Assembly (NCBI RefSeq): GCF_040096055.1
Contig: NZ_JBBMFK010000001.1
Location: forward strand, 62,001 to 126,000
Length of the DNA: 64,000 nt
Direction of reading: 5' to 3'
Source of the DNA: Pseudoflavonifractor intestinihominis
GTDB lineage: Bacteria > Bacillota > Clostridia > Oscillospirales > Oscillospiraceae
The notes under the pieces: model-generated
Databases searched by the model: none
Told to the model about the DNA's origin: nothing
The model's input: the letters and a program-made list of their open reading frames with translations, nothing else
Made by a program: the position numbers and the translations under genes
In this document: positions 7,534 to 17,088 of the stretch, one piece after another
How positions within the stretch are numbered: the stretch's first letter is position 1
Layout: every line of letters starts with the position of its first letter

Positions 7534-9606
7534 ATGCTGGAACTGCTGGCCCCCGCCGGCTCCATGGAGGCGGTGACCGCCGCCGTACAGGCCGGCGCCG
7601 ACGCGGTCTACATGGGATACGGTGACTTCAACGCCCGCCGCAACGCGAAGAATTTCTCCCGGGAGGAATTTGCGGCGGCGGTTTCTTACTGCCATCTGCG
7701 GGGGGTGAAGGTGTACCTCACCCTCAACACCCTGCTCACCGACCGGGAGCTGCCCGAGGGCGCCCGGCTGGCCGCCGAGGCCGGGGAGATCGGGGTGGAC
7801 GCAGTGCTGGTCCAGGACCTGGGCATGCTGCGGGTGCTGCGGCAGGCCTCCCCCGACCTGCCCGTCCACGCCTCCACCCAGATGACCGTCCACAACCTGG
7901 ACGGCGTGAAGCTGTGCGCCGACCTGGGCATGACCCGTGTGGTGCTCTCCCGGGAGCTGTCCCGGGACCAGATCGCCTACATCTGCCAGAACTCCCCCAT
8001 CGAGATCGAGGTCTTCGGCCACGGGGCCCTGTGCATGTGCTACTCCGGCCAGTGCTTCATGTCCTCCATGATCGGGGGCCGGTCGGGCAACCGTGGTCTG
8101 TGCGCCCAGCCCTGCCGCCTGAAGTACGGCTGGAACGGCAAGGCCGACGGCAACCCCCTGTCCCTCAAGGACATGTCCATGGCCGGCCACATCCAGGAGC
8201 TCAAGCGGATGGGGGTGGCCTGCCTGAAGATCGAGGGCCGCATGAAGCGGCCCGAGTACGTGGCCGTGGTCATCTCCATCTACGCCAGGGCCATCAAGGA
8301 GAACCGGGAGCCCACGCCGGAGGAGATCGAGCAGCTCACCGCCGCCTTCTCCCGCCAGGGCTTTACCGACGGGTTTTATATGGACAGGCAGGGGCCGGAC
8401 ATGTTCGGCGTCCGGCAGGAGACCAAGGAGCCCAAGGAGCTCTTTGCCCAGGCCCGGGCCATGTACCAGAGGGAGAACCCCCGGGTGCCCGTCACCTTCT
8501 ACGCCATGATCCGCCCCGGAGAGCCCGCCCAGGTGGGCGTGGAGGACGGCGACGGACGGGTGGCCACCGTCAAGGGCCCCGTCCCCGAGGCCGCCCGCAC
8601 CCGCTCCATCACCGCCGGACAGGTGGAGGAGCAGCTCTCCAAGACCGGCGGAACCCCCTACCGGTGCGACAGGGTGCGCACCCTGGTGGAGGACGGGCTG
8701 TCCCTGCCCCTGTCCGCCCTCAACGCCATGCGGCGTGAGGTGCTGGAGGACCTGTCCAACCAGCGCACTGCTGTGCCGGAGCGGCGCAGCGGGGAGTTCC
8801 ACGCCGGCGTCCGGTACAACAACCGCAAGGAGGCCCCCGAGCTGACCGTGTCGGTCCTCCGGGCCGAGCAGGTCACCGCCGCGCTGATGGAGCAGGACCC
8901 CGCCCTGGTCTACGTGCCCGCCGGGGAGCTGTACGCCCACCCGGAGACTGTGGAGCTGGCCAAGGGCCGGGTGGCCGTCACCCTGCCACGGGTGGCCTGG
9001 GACCGGGAGCGGGACGAGCTGGTGAAGCAGCTGGAGAAGGCCAGGAAGCTGGGCATCACCGACGCCCTGGTGGGCAACCTGGGCATGCTGCCCATCGCCA
9101 GGGAGCTGGGCTTCACCCTCCGGGGGGACTACGGCCTGGAGGTGTACAACGCCCAGGCCCTCAAGGAGCTCAAGAAGATGGGCCTGGTGTCGTCCACCCT
9201 GTCCTTTGAGCTGAAGCTGGCCCAGATCCGGGACATCTCCAAGCCCATGGACACCGAGCTCATCACCTACGGCCGCCTGCCCCTGATGATCATGGAGAGC
9301 TGCGTCATCAAGAACCGGTCCGGCCGCTGCAACTGCCAGAACCAGAACCTGCTCACCGACCGGAAGGGCAAGCAGTTCCCGGTGGTGAGGGCGCCGGGCT
9401 GCCGCAACGAGATCCTCAACTGCCAGAAGCTGTTCCTGGCCGACCGGCAGGGGGACTACCAGCGTATCGGCCTGTGGGCCCAGCGGCTCATGTTCACCAC
9501 CGAGACCCCCGACGAGTGCGCCCGGGTGGCCCAGCGGTACCGGGGGACGGGGGACTGGATCCCCGGCGAGTACACCCGGGGCCTGTACTACCGGGACGTG
9601 GAGTAA
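7534..9606 (+). CDS. U32 family peptidase with C-terminal DUF3656-type region
   Basis: 690 residues. The N-terminal barrel starts LELLAPAGSMEAV and carries the U32 signature near residues 161-195 (EVFGHGALCMCYSGQC then GRSGNRGLCAQPCR), including four conserved cysteines. A later cysteine group (CVIKNRSGRCNCQ, near 590) is also typical of the long U32 proteins. Related proteins include collagenase-like PrtC and the E. coli rRNA-hydroxylation protein RlhA, so true protease activity should not be assumed. It is the first of a run of plus-strand genes ending with the mre cluster. Confidence 0.88.
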   Translation: MLELLAPAGSMEAVTAAVQAGADAVYMGYGDFNARRNAKNFSREEFAAAVSYCHLRGVKVYLTLNTLLTDRELPEGARLAAEAGEIGVDAVLVQDLGMLRVLRQASPDLPVHASTQMTVHNLDGVKLCADLGMTRVVLSRELSRDQIAYICQNSPIEIEVFGHGALCMCYSGQCFMSSMIGGRSGNRGLCAQPCRLKYGWNGKADGNPLSLKDMSMAGHIQELKRMGVACLKIEGRMKRPEYVAVVISIYARAIKENREPTPEEIEQLTAAFSRQGFTDGFYMDRQGPDMFGVRQETKEPKELFAQARAMYQRENPRVPVTFYAMIRPGEPAQVGVEDGDGRVATVKGPVPEAARTRSITAGQVEEQLSKTGGTPYRCDRVRTLVEDGLSLPLSALNAMRREVLEDLSNQRTAVPERRSGEFHAGVRYNNRKEAPELTVSVLRAEQVTAALMEQDPALVYVPAGELYAHPETVELAKGRVAVTLPRVAWDRERDELVKQLEKARKLGITDALVGNLGMLPIARELGFTLRGDYGLEVYNAQALKELKKMGLVSSTLSFELKLAQIRDISKPMDTELITYGRLPLMIMESCVIKNRSGRCNCQNQNLLTDRKGKQFPVVRAPGCRNEILNCQKLFLADRQGDYQRIGLWAQRLMFTTETPDECARVAQRYRGTGDWIPGEYTRGLYYRDVE

Positions 9607-9673
9607 AGGGAATCCTCTGTCCGGGTATAATGGAATTATTAAAACATGAGGGCGGCAGCCCTCCGGAGGCAAT

Positions 9674-10123
9674 ATGAACCTGAAAATCAAGTATGTATCC
9701 CCCAAGATCGGCAAGGAGATCCCCGCGCCCTTTTACGCCAGCGCCGGCGCGGCGGCCATGGACCTGTGCGCCTGTGTGGACGAGCCGGTGACGGTTGCGC
9801 CCCGGGCCCTGGTGTCCATCCCCACCGGCATCGCCATCGCCCTGCCCTCGGCGGAGTACGTGGCCCTGGTGTTCGCCCGCTCCGGCCTGGGCATCAAGCA
9901 CGGAATTACCCTCTCCAACGGCGTGGGCGTCATTGACAGCGACTACCGGGGGGAGATCCGGGTGGGCCTGACCAACCTGTCCGACACGCCCTACACCGTC
10001 TCCCCCGGGGACCGCATCGCCCAGCTGGCGGTGATGCCGGTGGTCCAGGCCCAGCTGGAGGTGTGCGACAGCCTGGACGAGACGGAGCGGGGCCAGGGCG
10101 GCTTCGGCTCCACGGGAAAGTAA
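9674..10123 (+). CDS. dut: dUTP diphosphatase
   Basis: 149 residues with the trimeric dUTPase motifs in order: SAGAAAMDL (motif 1), ARSGLGIKHGI (motif 2), GVGVIDSDYRGE (motif 3, catalytic Asp), GDRIAQLAV (motif 4) and RGQGGFGSTG (motif 5, P-loop-like). It hydrolyses dUTP to dUMP and pyrophosphate, keeping uracil out of DNA. The start follows CGGAGG. It is followed 16 bp later by maf, another nucleotide-cleansing enzyme. Confidence 0.95.
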   Translation: MNLKIKYVSPKIGKEIPAPFYASAGAAAMDLCACVDEPVTVAPRALVSIPTGIAIALPSAEYVALVFARSGLGIKHGITLSNGVGVIDSDYRGEIRVGLTNLSDTPYTVSPGDRIAQLAVMPVVQAQLEVCDSLDETERGQGGFGSTGK

Positions 10124-10139
10124 AAAGGAGAGTCAGACT

Positions 10140-10733
10140 ATGAAAATCATTCTCGCGTCCCAGTCCCCCCGGCGGAAAGAGCTGCTGGAGCGGATGGGCA
10201 TCCGGGACTTTGAGACCATTTCCCCCAATGTGGACGAGAGCGCGTTCCACGGCCTGCCCCCCGAGGAGCTGGTCCGCCGCCTGTCCGCCGAGAAGGCGGC
10301 CGCCGTGGCCGGCAAGGCGGGGGAGGACGCCATCGTCATCGCCGCCGACACGGTGGTGGCCCTGGAGGGCTCGGTGCTGGGCAAGCCCGCCGACGAGCTG
10401 GACGCCTTCAAGATGCTCTCCGCCCTCTCCGGCGTGCGCCACCAGGTGCACACCGGCGTCACCGTGTGCCGGGGCGGGGAGAAGCAGACCGCCCACGAGG
10501 TCACCGACGTCACCTTCCGGGAGCTGAGCGAGCGGGAGATCGAGGACTATATCGCCACCGGCGAGCCCATGGACAAGGCCGGGGCCTACGGTATCCAGGG
10601 CTACGGCGCCCTGCTCATCCAGGGCATCAGCGGCGACTACTACAACGTGATGGGCCTGCCGGTGTGCCGCCTGAGCGGCATGCTCGCCCGCTTCGGGGTG
10701 GACTGCCTCAAGCTGGCCGCACGGCAGGGGTAA
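10140..10733 (+). CDS. maf: Maf-family nucleoside triphosphate pyrophosphatase
   Basis: 197 residues. Maf hallmarks are ILASQSPRRKELL at the N-terminus, the catalytic IAADTVVALEG (near residue 66) and GEPMDKAGAYGIQGYG (near 143). Bacterial Maf proteins hydrolyse dTTP, UTP or modified pyrimidine triphosphates and are often linked to division and septation. It lies directly before mreC, an arrangement common in bacteria. Start follows AAAGGAG. Confidence 0.94.
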   Translation: MKIILASQSPRRKELLERMGIRDFETISPNVDESAFHGLPPEELVRRLSAEKAAAVAGKAGEDAIVIAADTVVALEGSVLGKPADELDAFKMLSALSGVRHQVHTGVTVCRGGEKQTAHEVTDVTFRELSEREIEDYIATGEPMDKAGAYGIQGYGALLIQGISGDYYNVMGLPVCRLSGMLARFGVDCLKLAARQG

Positions 10734-10793
10734 GACGCCCGCACAGAAACACAACTGCTGGAAAGCCCCGCTCTGACGGGGGTGGAGGTTGCT

Positions 10794-11636
10794 TTGAAAG
10801 ACTTTTTCCGCCATAACGGCGTGCTGATTCTCATTATTGCGGTGCTGCTGGCCCTGATCACGCTGGTGACCTCCGTCCTCCTGGGCGGCACGGCCAACCC
10901 CATCGCCAACGCGGTGGGCTTTGTCACCACGCCGGTGCGCAACGGCATCAACGCCTTTGTGGGCTGGGCCGAGGGGGTGTACGACTACGCCTTCCAGTAC
11001 GACCAGCTGGTGGAGGAGAACAAGCAGCTGAAAATCCAGATTTCTGAGATGGAGGAGAAGGTCCGCCAGGCCGAGGAGGACAGCCGGGAGAATGAGCGGC
11101 TGCGCAACCTGCTGGGCCTGCGGGAGCAGCGGAAGGACCTGACGTTGGAGTCGGCCACGGTCACCGCAGTGGAGGCCACCAACTGGTACTCCACCTTCAC
11201 CATCAGCAAGGGCGAGAACATGGGCATCGCCGCCGAGGACTGCGTCATCGACGAGTACGGCAACCTGGTGGGCGTGGTCACCAATGTGGGCCTGAACTGG
11301 GCCACCGTCACCACCATCATCGACACGGACACCGAGATGGGCGGCATCCTGGCCCGCACCGACACCGCCGCCATCCTGGAGGGCGACTTCGCCCTCATGG
11401 GGGAGGGCAAGCTGAAGCTGAGCTACCTGCCCGAGAACACCGAGCTGGTGTCCGGGGACGAGGTGCTCACCTCCGGCCGGGGCGGCGTGTACCCGGCGGG
11501 GCTGCTGGTGGGCACCGTGGACACGGTCCACACCGACGACTCGGGCATGACCCGGTACGCCATCATCACCCCCTCCGCCGACCTGAACGACCTGCAGCAG
11601 GTGTTTGTCATCACCGACTTTGACATCGTGGAGTAA
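10794..11636 (+). CDS. mreC: Rod shape-determining protein MreC
   Basis: 280 residues from a TTG start placed 5 bp after GGAGG; a GTG 12 bp upstream overlaps that site and is less likely. One transmembrane helix (residues 9-31) is followed by a coiled coil (about 66-110, rich in Glu and Lys) and the MreC beta-barrel domain (ESATVTAVEATNWYSTF; NLVGVVTNVG; GDEVLTSGRGGVYPAGL). MreC links the elongasome, including PBP2 encoded two genes later, to the membrane and stimulates it. Confidence 0.93.
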   Translation: MKDFFRHNGVLILIIAVLLALITLVTSVLLGGTANPIANAVGFVTTPVRNGINAFVGWAEGVYDYAFQYDQLVEENKQLKIQISEMEEKVRQAEEDSRENERLRNLLGLREQRKDLTLESATVTAVEATNWYSTFTISKGENMGIAAEDCVIDEYGNLVGVVTNVGLNWATVTTIIDTDTEMGGILARTDTAAILEGDFALMGEGKLKLSYLPENTELVSGDEVLTSGRGGVYPAGLLVGTVDTVHTDDSGMTRYAIITPSADLNDLQQVFVITDFDIVE

Positions 11637-11648
11637 GGGGGCGGGCAG

Positions 11649-12158
11649 ATGACACAGCGTGATTTCCTCACAAAATGGCTGATCTACGGCCTGGCCCTTT
11701 TACCCGTGTGGTTTCTGGAGGTGTACGTCCTCAGCCGGGTCCACCTCTTCGGCGTGTCGCCCACCCTGCTGCCCCTGGCGGCCATCACAGTGGCCGTGCT
11801 GGAGGGGGGCGCCCCCGGCGCGGGCTTCGGCCTGGCCGTGGGCGTGATCTGCGATGCGGTGTACGGCACCAACGGCGCCATGACATTGTCCCTCACCCTG
11901 CTGGGCGCTGCCGCGGGCATCACCGCCCAGTACCTGGTGCGGCAGAACCTGGTGGGCAGCATCATCTGCTCCGCCGCCGGGCTCTTTATCATCGAACTCT
12001 TCCGGGTGGGGTGGCGGCTCCTGTTCCAGGTGGCCGACCTGACCGCCCTGCTGAAGGTGGCGGTCCCCGAGTTCCTCTTCTCCATCGTCTTCACCCCCCT
12101 GATCTACGCCATCTTCCACTGGGTCTGGAGCCGGACCCAGTTCGCAACCCTGTTCTGA
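11649..12158 (+). CDS. mreD: Rod shape-determining protein MreD
   Basis: 169 residues, almost entirely hydrophobic with about five membrane segments, starting 12 bp after mreC. Sequence conservation of MreD is low, but size, topology and position between mreC and the PBP2 gene identify it. It is part of the elongasome that guides lateral wall synthesis. Confidence 0.88.
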   Translation: MTQRDFLTKWLIYGLALLPVWFLEVYVLSRVHLFGVSPTLLPLAAITVAVLEGGAPGAGFGLAVGVICDAVYGTNGAMTLSLTLLGAAAGITAQYLVRQNLVGSIICSAAGLFIIELFRVGWRLLFQVADLTALLKVAVPEFLFSIVFTPLIYAIFHWVWSRTQFATLF

Positions 12159-12203
12159 TCCCGGGAACCCCTTGGTCCCGGGCCGCCTGTAAGGAGGTAC
12201 CCC

Positions 12204-14297
12204 TTGGAAGCCAGACAGTTCCATGCCCGTCTCCGTGTTGTCGTCCTGATCCTGGTGCTGGTCATCGGGGTCTTTACCGCCGTGCTCCACAACCTCCAGG
12301 TTGTCCACGGCGCCGACTACCGGGAGAAATCCGTCCGCAACATCACCAAGACCGAGACCGTGGAGGCCGCCCGGGGCCAGATCCTGGACCGGTACGGCCG
12401 GGTGCTGGTGTCCAACAAGACGGTCTACCAGGTCACCCTGGACACCTCCCTCATGGGGGAGGAGGCCAAGCGCAACCCCAATCTGCTCGCTCTGCTGCAG
12501 ATCTGCCGGGAGGAGGGGGTGGAGTGGACCGACCAGGTGCTGCCCATCTCCATGACCGAGCCCTTTACCTACACCGACACCCTCACCGAGACGGGCCAGG
12601 CCCGGTATGAGAAGTTTCTGGAGCAGATGAAGTGGACCGACGCGGCGGCGCAGGGGCCCGACATCCTGCTGGCCAAGATGCGGGAGTTCTTTGAGGTGGA
12701 CGACAGCGTCTCCCCCGAGGACGGCCGGGCCCTGGTGGGGGTGCTGTGCGAGCTGAAGATGCGCTCCCTGGACCTCCTGCGCACCTCCTACGTGTTCGCC
12801 CAGGACGTGGACATCGACTTTATCTCCCGGGTCAAAGAGGAGGGGTTGGTGGGCGTCACCATCGAGCCCACCACGGTCCGTCAGTACAACACCACCTACG
12901 CCGCCCATCTGCTGGGCCGGGTGGGCAGCATGGACCCCGACGAGTGGGAGTACTACAAGAACATCGACGGCTATGCCATGGACGACACCGTGGGCAAGGA
13001 CGGCGTGGAGCTGGCCTTTGAGTCCTACCTGAAGGGCACCGCGGGACAGCGGGCCACCAACACCAATACAAACGGCAAGATCGTCTCCCAGTACTGGCTT
13101 ACCGACAGCGAGACCGGCGAGACGCTGGAGCCCGAGCCGGGGGGCAACGTGAGCCTGACCATCGACATCCGCCTCCAGGAGGTGGCGGAGCGGGCCCTGG
13201 CCAACGGCATTGAGGGCCTGGAGTCGGAGTACACCGAGGGCGGCGCCGTGGTGGTGACCGACATGACCGGCGGCGTGCTGGCCATGGCCTCCTATCCCAC
13301 CTACGACCTGACCACCATTTACAGCAACACGGCCCTCTACAACGAGGCCCTCAACAACCCCCTCAAGCCCTTTAACAACCGGGCCATCTACGGCCTGTAC
13401 TCCCCCGGCTCCACCTTCAAGATGATCGTGGGCACCGCCGCCCTCCAGGAGGGGCTCACCACCCCCTCGGAGAAGATCCGGGACACCGGCCGCTTCCAGT
13501 ACCCGGAGGGGGAGAAGTACCCCTACGGCGACTACCATCCCGCCTGCTGGTACTACCTCCAGTACGGCGGCAGCCACGGCATGGAGGACATGGCCCACGC
13601 CATCAAGGACTCCTGCAATATCTATTTCTTCACCCTGGGCGACCGGCTGGGCATTGACCTGATCGACCAGTACGCCGCCATGTTCGGCCTGGGGGAGAGC
13701 ACCGGCTTTGAGCTGGGCGGGTACAGCGGCCGGGTGGCCGGCCCCGCCACCAGCGAGGCCCTGGGCACCACCTGGTACGGCGGCGACCTGCTGTCCGCCT
13801 CCATCGGCCAGGGCAACACCCAGGTCACCCCCCTCCAGCTGGCCAACTACGTCGCCACCCTGGTCAACGGCGGCAACCGGTACTCCGCCCACATTCTCCA
13901 GAACGTCAAGTCCAGCGACTTCTCTGAGGTGGTCTATGAGTACGAGCCCCAGCTGCTGGACAGCGTGGACATCAGCCAGGAGAACCTGGAGGCGGTCAAG
14001 TACGGCATGTACCTGATGGCCAACGAGGGCAGCGTCAAGAACGCCTTTGCCGACCTGCCGGTGGAGGTGGGCGCCAAGACGGGTACCGCCCAGGTGGGCC
14101 AGGTGGACAGCGAGTCCAACGCCGTGCTGGTCTGCTTCGCGCCCTACGAAAACCCGGAGATCGCCGTCTCCGTGGTGGTGGAGCACGGCGGCAGCGGCAC
14201 CGACCTGGCGGGCATCGCCGCCGAGATCCTGTCCTACTACTTCAGCACCGGCACCACCATGGAGGCGGTGGACGGGGAAAACCAGCTGCTCCACTGA
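12204..14297 (+). CDS. mrdA: Penicillin-binding protein 2 (class B transpeptidase)
   Basis: 697 residues from a TTG start after AAGGAGG. One N-terminal membrane helix (about residues 10-30) is followed by a dimerisation/pedestal region and the transpeptidase domain. The active-site motifs are all present: YSPGSTFKM (serine nucleophile, near residue 400), SCN (near 472) and KTGTA (near 625). It crosslinks peptidoglycan during elongation. Position after mreC-mreD and length support PBP2 rather than the division enzyme PBP3. Confidence 0.93.
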   Translation: MEARQFHARLRVVVLILVLVIGVFTAVLHNLQVVHGADYREKSVRNITKTETVEAARGQILDRYGRVLVSNKTVYQVTLDTSLMGEEAKRNPNLLALLQICREEGVEWTDQVLPISMTEPFTYTDTLTETGQARYEKFLEQMKWTDAAAQGPDILLAKMREFFEVDDSVSPEDGRALVGVLCELKMRSLDLLRTSYVFAQDVDIDFISRVKEEGLVGVTIEPTTVRQYNTTYAAHLLGRVGSMDPDEWEYYKNIDGYAMDDTVGKDGVELAFESYLKGTAGQRATNTNTNGKIVSQYWLTDSETGETLEPEPGGNVSLTIDIRLQEVAERALANGIEGLESEYTEGGAVVVTDMTGGVLAMASYPTYDLTTIYSNTALYNEALNNPLKPFNNRAIYGLYSPGSTFKMIVGTAALQEGLTTPSEKIRDTGRFQYPEGEKYPYGDYHPACWYYLQYGGSHGMEDMAHAIKDSCNIYFFTLGDRLGIDLIDQYAAMFGLGESTGFELGGYSGRVAGPATSEALGTTWYGGDLLSASIGQGNTQVTPLQLANYVATLVNGGNRYSAHILQNVKSSDFSEVVYEYEPQLLDSVDISQENLEAVKYGMYLMANEGSVKNAFADLPVEVGAKTGTAQVGQVDSESNAVLVCFAPYENPEIAVSVVVEHGGSGTDLAGIAAEILSYYFSTGTTMEAVDGENQLLH

Positions 14298-14329
14298 GCG
14301 GCATTGAAACGGGAAAGGAGGCTGCGGCC

Positions 14330-15595
14330 TTGAAGCGTGCACTGATTGCGGTCCTGGCCCTGCTGCTGGCCCTGGGGCTGTGCGGCTGCGCCTCCATGCT
14401 GGACCACAACTACACCGTGGTCCAGCCCCACGAGGACGGTCCGACCTCCGACGGGGACGTGATCACCGCCGAGACCTACCAGCAGCTGGAGGACGCGGTG
14501 ATCTACTTCATCGACCAGGGCATGTCCTACGGGGTGGTCCACCTGTCCAACTATGACCCCGACCGGGGGGACGTGGAGGCCGATGTGGACGCCGCCTGTC
14601 TCTACGCCGTCCAGGAGTACCCCCTGGGGGCCTACGCCGTCAGCTATATCAAGCCCCAGACCTCCTACATCGTCTCCTACTACGAGGTCAGCGTGTACAT
14701 CAGCTACCGCCGCACCCAGGACCAGGTGAAGAGCATCGTCTCGGTCACCGGCACCAGCGCCATCCGGGAGGAGCTCCAGGACACCCTGCGGTCCTTTGGC
14801 GCAGAGGCGGTGCTGCGGGTGACCTATTTCAACGAGGATGAGGAATTCATCCGGGAGCTGGTCCGGCAGGCCTACTACGACACCCCCGAGTCCGCCCTGG
14901 GCATGCCCGAGGTGACGGTTTCCCTCTATCCCGGCCTGCCGGAGGGGGAGGAGACCGCCCCCGGCGGCGTGCGGATTGTGGAGATCCAGCTCAGCTACCC
15001 GGAGGACCCGGAGCTGCTCCAGAAGAAAAAGGAGAAGCTGGTGTCCCAGCTCAGCAGCGCCGCCGCCCACCTGGAGGTGAAGGCCGACCAGGCGGGCACC
15101 AGGACCCTCTTTGACCTGCTGCGGAGCACCGCCCAGTACAGCCTGCGGGACGAGGACGGCCGCAGGGCCAACACCGCCTACGCCGCCCTGGTGGAGGGCC
15201 GGGCGGACAGCGAGGGCATGGCCCTGGCTTACCAGCTGCTGTGCCAGTACACGGGCATCGAGTGCACCGTGGTGTCCGGCACCCTGGACGGCGCCGACTG
15301 GTACTGGAACATCGTCACCCTGTCCGACGGGGAGAGCCGCCACGTGGACGCCACCCGGGCCGACGGCTTTGCCCTCCAGGACGCGGAGATGGCGGAGCAG
15401 GGCTACCAGTGGGACCGGGAGGAGTTCCCCAGCTGCGGCCTCCAGCCCGCGGCAGAGGAGACCATCCTGCCCTCCGACATCCCGGTGCCCCTGATCCCCG
15501 TGCCCACCGATGTGCCGCCGGTGACCGCCGAGGCCTCCCCGTCCGGAGGGAGCGGCGCCCTGATGTCCGTGGTCTCCGGAGAGCGGGAAAAATAA
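14330..15595 (+). CDS. Lipoprotein with degenerate transglutaminase-like domain
   Basis: 421 residues from a TTG start after AAAGGAGG. A lipoprotein signal (residues 1-19, LGLCGC lipobox) is followed by a long extracytoplasmic region. Residues 260-355 look like a transglutaminase fold, but the expected catalytic Cys is Ser (GRADSEGMALAY) and the expected His is not in the usual place (DWYWNIVTL), whereas the Asp is kept (HVDATRA). The C-terminus is Pro/Ser/Thr-rich. It is last in the mreC-mreD-PBP2 unit, suggesting a non-catalytic envelope role. Confidence 0.75.
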   Translation: MKRALIAVLALLLALGLCGCASMLDHNYTVVQPHEDGPTSDGDVITAETYQQLEDAVIYFIDQGMSYGVVHLSNYDPDRGDVEADVDAACLYAVQEYPLGAYAVSYIKPQTSYIVSYYEVSVYISYRRTQDQVKSIVSVTGTSAIREELQDTLRSFGAEAVLRVTYFNEDEEFIRELVRQAYYDTPESALGMPEVTVSLYPGLPEGEETAPGGVRIVEIQLSYPEDPELLQKKKEKLVSQLSSAAAHLEVKADQAGTRTLFDLLRSTAQYSLRDEDGRRANTAYAALVEGRADSEGMALAYQLLCQYTGIECTVVSGTLDGADWYWNIVTLSDGESRHVDATRADGFALQDAEMAEQGYQWDREEFPSCGLQPAAEETILPSDIPVPLIPVPTDVPPVTAEASPSGGSGALMSVVSGEREK

Positions 15596-15619
15596 ATTCG
15601 AAAAAAATGAAAAAAAGAG

Positions 15620-15648
15620 TTGACAGATGGAGGAGCTTCGGCTATAAT
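15620..15648 (+). promoter_or_regulatory. tRNA-Gly promoter
   Basis: Consensus TTGACA and TATAAT with a 17-bp spacer, 14 bp before the tRNA. Confidence 0.9.
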
Positions 15649-15662
15649 AGCATCTGTCGCTT

Positions 15663-15738
15663 GCGGGTGTAGCTCATCTGGTAGAGCGCCACCTTGCCAA
15701 GGTGGAGGTAGCGAGTTCGAGCCTCGTCACCCGCTCCA
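15663..15738 (+). tRNA. tRNA-Gly (anticodon GCC)
   Basis: The full cloverleaf can be drawn. The acceptor arm is GCGGGTG/CACCCGC and the D arm GCTC/GAGC. The anticodon arm is CCACC/GGTGG with loop TTGCCAA, so the anticodon is GCC. The T arm has the loop TTCGAGC. The discriminator base is T, and CCA is encoded. Confidence 0.97.
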
Positions 15739-15742
15739 GGAA

Positions 15743-15777
15743 AGAAGGACACGATGAAATCGTGCCCTTCTTTTTTT
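15743..15777 (+). terminator. tRNA-Gly terminator
   Basis: Stem AGAAGG-CACGAT with a GAA loop and ATCGTG-CCTTCT, followed by at least seven T. Confidence 0.9.
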
Positions 15778-15835
15778 ATTTCTCCATGAGATAGCCCGGC
15801 ACATTCCGGGAAAAACACAGCTCCGCCATACGGCA

Positions 15836-15878
15836 AAAGCCGGACCCCCTCTGCCTGAAGCAGAGGGGGTCCGGCTTT
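15836..15878. terminator. Terminator of the GH3 operon
   Basis: A near-perfect 19-bp stem with a short loop, flanked by A and T tracts, lies between the tRNA and the convergent GH3 operon. On the minus strand it terminates that operon. Confidence 0.85.
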
Positions 15879-15898
15879 ATAATAGGGAGGAGAGGGGA

Positions 15899-17086
15899 TC
15901 ACTCGATGACCAGGGTGCTGTGGTCGTAGTTCAGGGTGGCGGTGCCGTCGCCGTTGTCGGTCCAGGTGCCGCCGATGTGGCTGGCGTTGACGGGGCCGCC
16001 GCCGGTCTCATTGGCCAGGAAGGTGCCGTCGGGGTACAGCTCTAGGGTGCCGGCGGCAAAGCTGCCGGCCTGAAGGGTGTAGGTGTAGGAGGAGCCGGCG
16101 GAGGCGGCGGTGGGCGTGGTCATGAAGGGGGTGGCGCCCCGGAGGCTGGTCACGTGGCCGGCCTCGCCGCCGTTGGCCAGGTCAAAGTTCTCCGCCATGA
16201 TGGGCCAGTTGAAGATGTTGTTGGCGAAGCCGTCGGTGTAGGAGTAGCCGTCCACAAAGAGATGGTTGTCCCCCAGGGTCAGGCCGTCGCTGACGGTGGT
16301 GGTGTCCGACGTGGGGTTGAGCACGTAGCTGTTGGTGCTGGTGGCCACGGCGGTGACCGAGTAGGTGGCGCCCCGGGTGAGGGCGTCGGTCTCGGTGCCG
16401 AAGTTGTCGGCGGAGACCCCGTCGATGGTCAGGGTGACGGTGTCGCTGCTGTCGGCGGTGTTGGTGAAGGTCACGTCCACCTTGTCGGGATAGGCCTCGT
16501 ACAGGTAGGCGTCCAGATTGGCCACCTGCACACCCATGGTGCCGTCAAAGGTGTTCCAGTAGTAGTTGATCTCAGGGGCGCTCTGGTCGCCGGTGTAGAC
16601 GTACTCGGCGGTGGCGGCGGTGGACATCCGGTGGGTGTTGTCGGTCAGGTCGGGGAAGGCGTACACCTTCACCAGGTAGTCGCCGAAGGCGTACTGGAAG
16701 GCGTCGGAGAAGAGGCCGGAGTAGGTGTTGCTGTCGTTGGCCTCAATGGGGTCGCTGGTGTAGATGAAGGTGTCGTCGTCGGAGGTGGCGTCGGGGGCGC
16801 AGAAGTAGATGAGGTAGTACTCCGCGTTGTCCACGCCGGTGAAGGAGTAGCTGCCGTCTTCGCTCACGGTGAAGTCGGTGGGGGCGTCCAGCTGGACGGC
16901 GTCGCTGTCCGCGCCGGGGGTGGCGGCGGGCTTGTCGGTCTGGCCGGAGGCGAACAGGGTCTTCAGGATGGCGGAGGTGGTGGAGAAGTAGGTCTCGGTG
17001 TTCTCCGCCAGGGAGGAGCCGCAGGCGGTGCAGCTCACGCACAGCAGGCCTGCCAGCAGGCCCAGGAGAAGCTTGCGCTTTTTCAT
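15899..17086 (-). CDS. Probable secreted lipoprotein, unknown function
   Basis: 395 residues from the ATG at 17084-17086. The N-terminus is a lipoprotein-type signal (MKKRKLLLGLLAGLLCVSC), with a second Cys at TACGSS. The mature part is acidic, rich in Thr, Asp and Ser, and looks all-beta. It includes a VSEDGSYSFTGVDNAEYYLIYF segment that resembles a fibronectin-III-like strand pattern. I do not recognise a family. It is last in a three-gene unit after the GH3 enzyme and a small membrane protein, so it may bind or present the same carbohydrate substrate (inference). Confidence 0.7.
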   Translation of the reverse strand: MKKRKLLLGLLAGLLCVSCTACGSSLAENTETYFSTTSAILKTLFASGQTDKPAATPGADSDAVQLDAPTDFTVSEDGSYSFTGVDNAEYYLIYFCAPDATSDDDTFIYTSDPIEANDSNTYSGLFSDAFQYAFGDYLVKVYAFPDLTDNTHRMSTAATAEYVYTGDQSAPEINYYWNTFDGTMGVQVANLDAYLYEAYPDKVDVTFTNTADSSDTVTLTIDGVSADNFGTETDALTRGATYSVTAVATSTNSYVLNPTSDTTTVSDGLTLGDNHLFVDGYSYTDGFANNIFNWPIMAENFDLANGGEAGHVTSLRGATPFMTTPTAASAGSSYTYTLQAGSFAAGTLELYPDGTFLANETGGGPVNASHIGGTWTDNGDGTATLNYDHSTLVIE

Positions 17087-17088
17087 GG

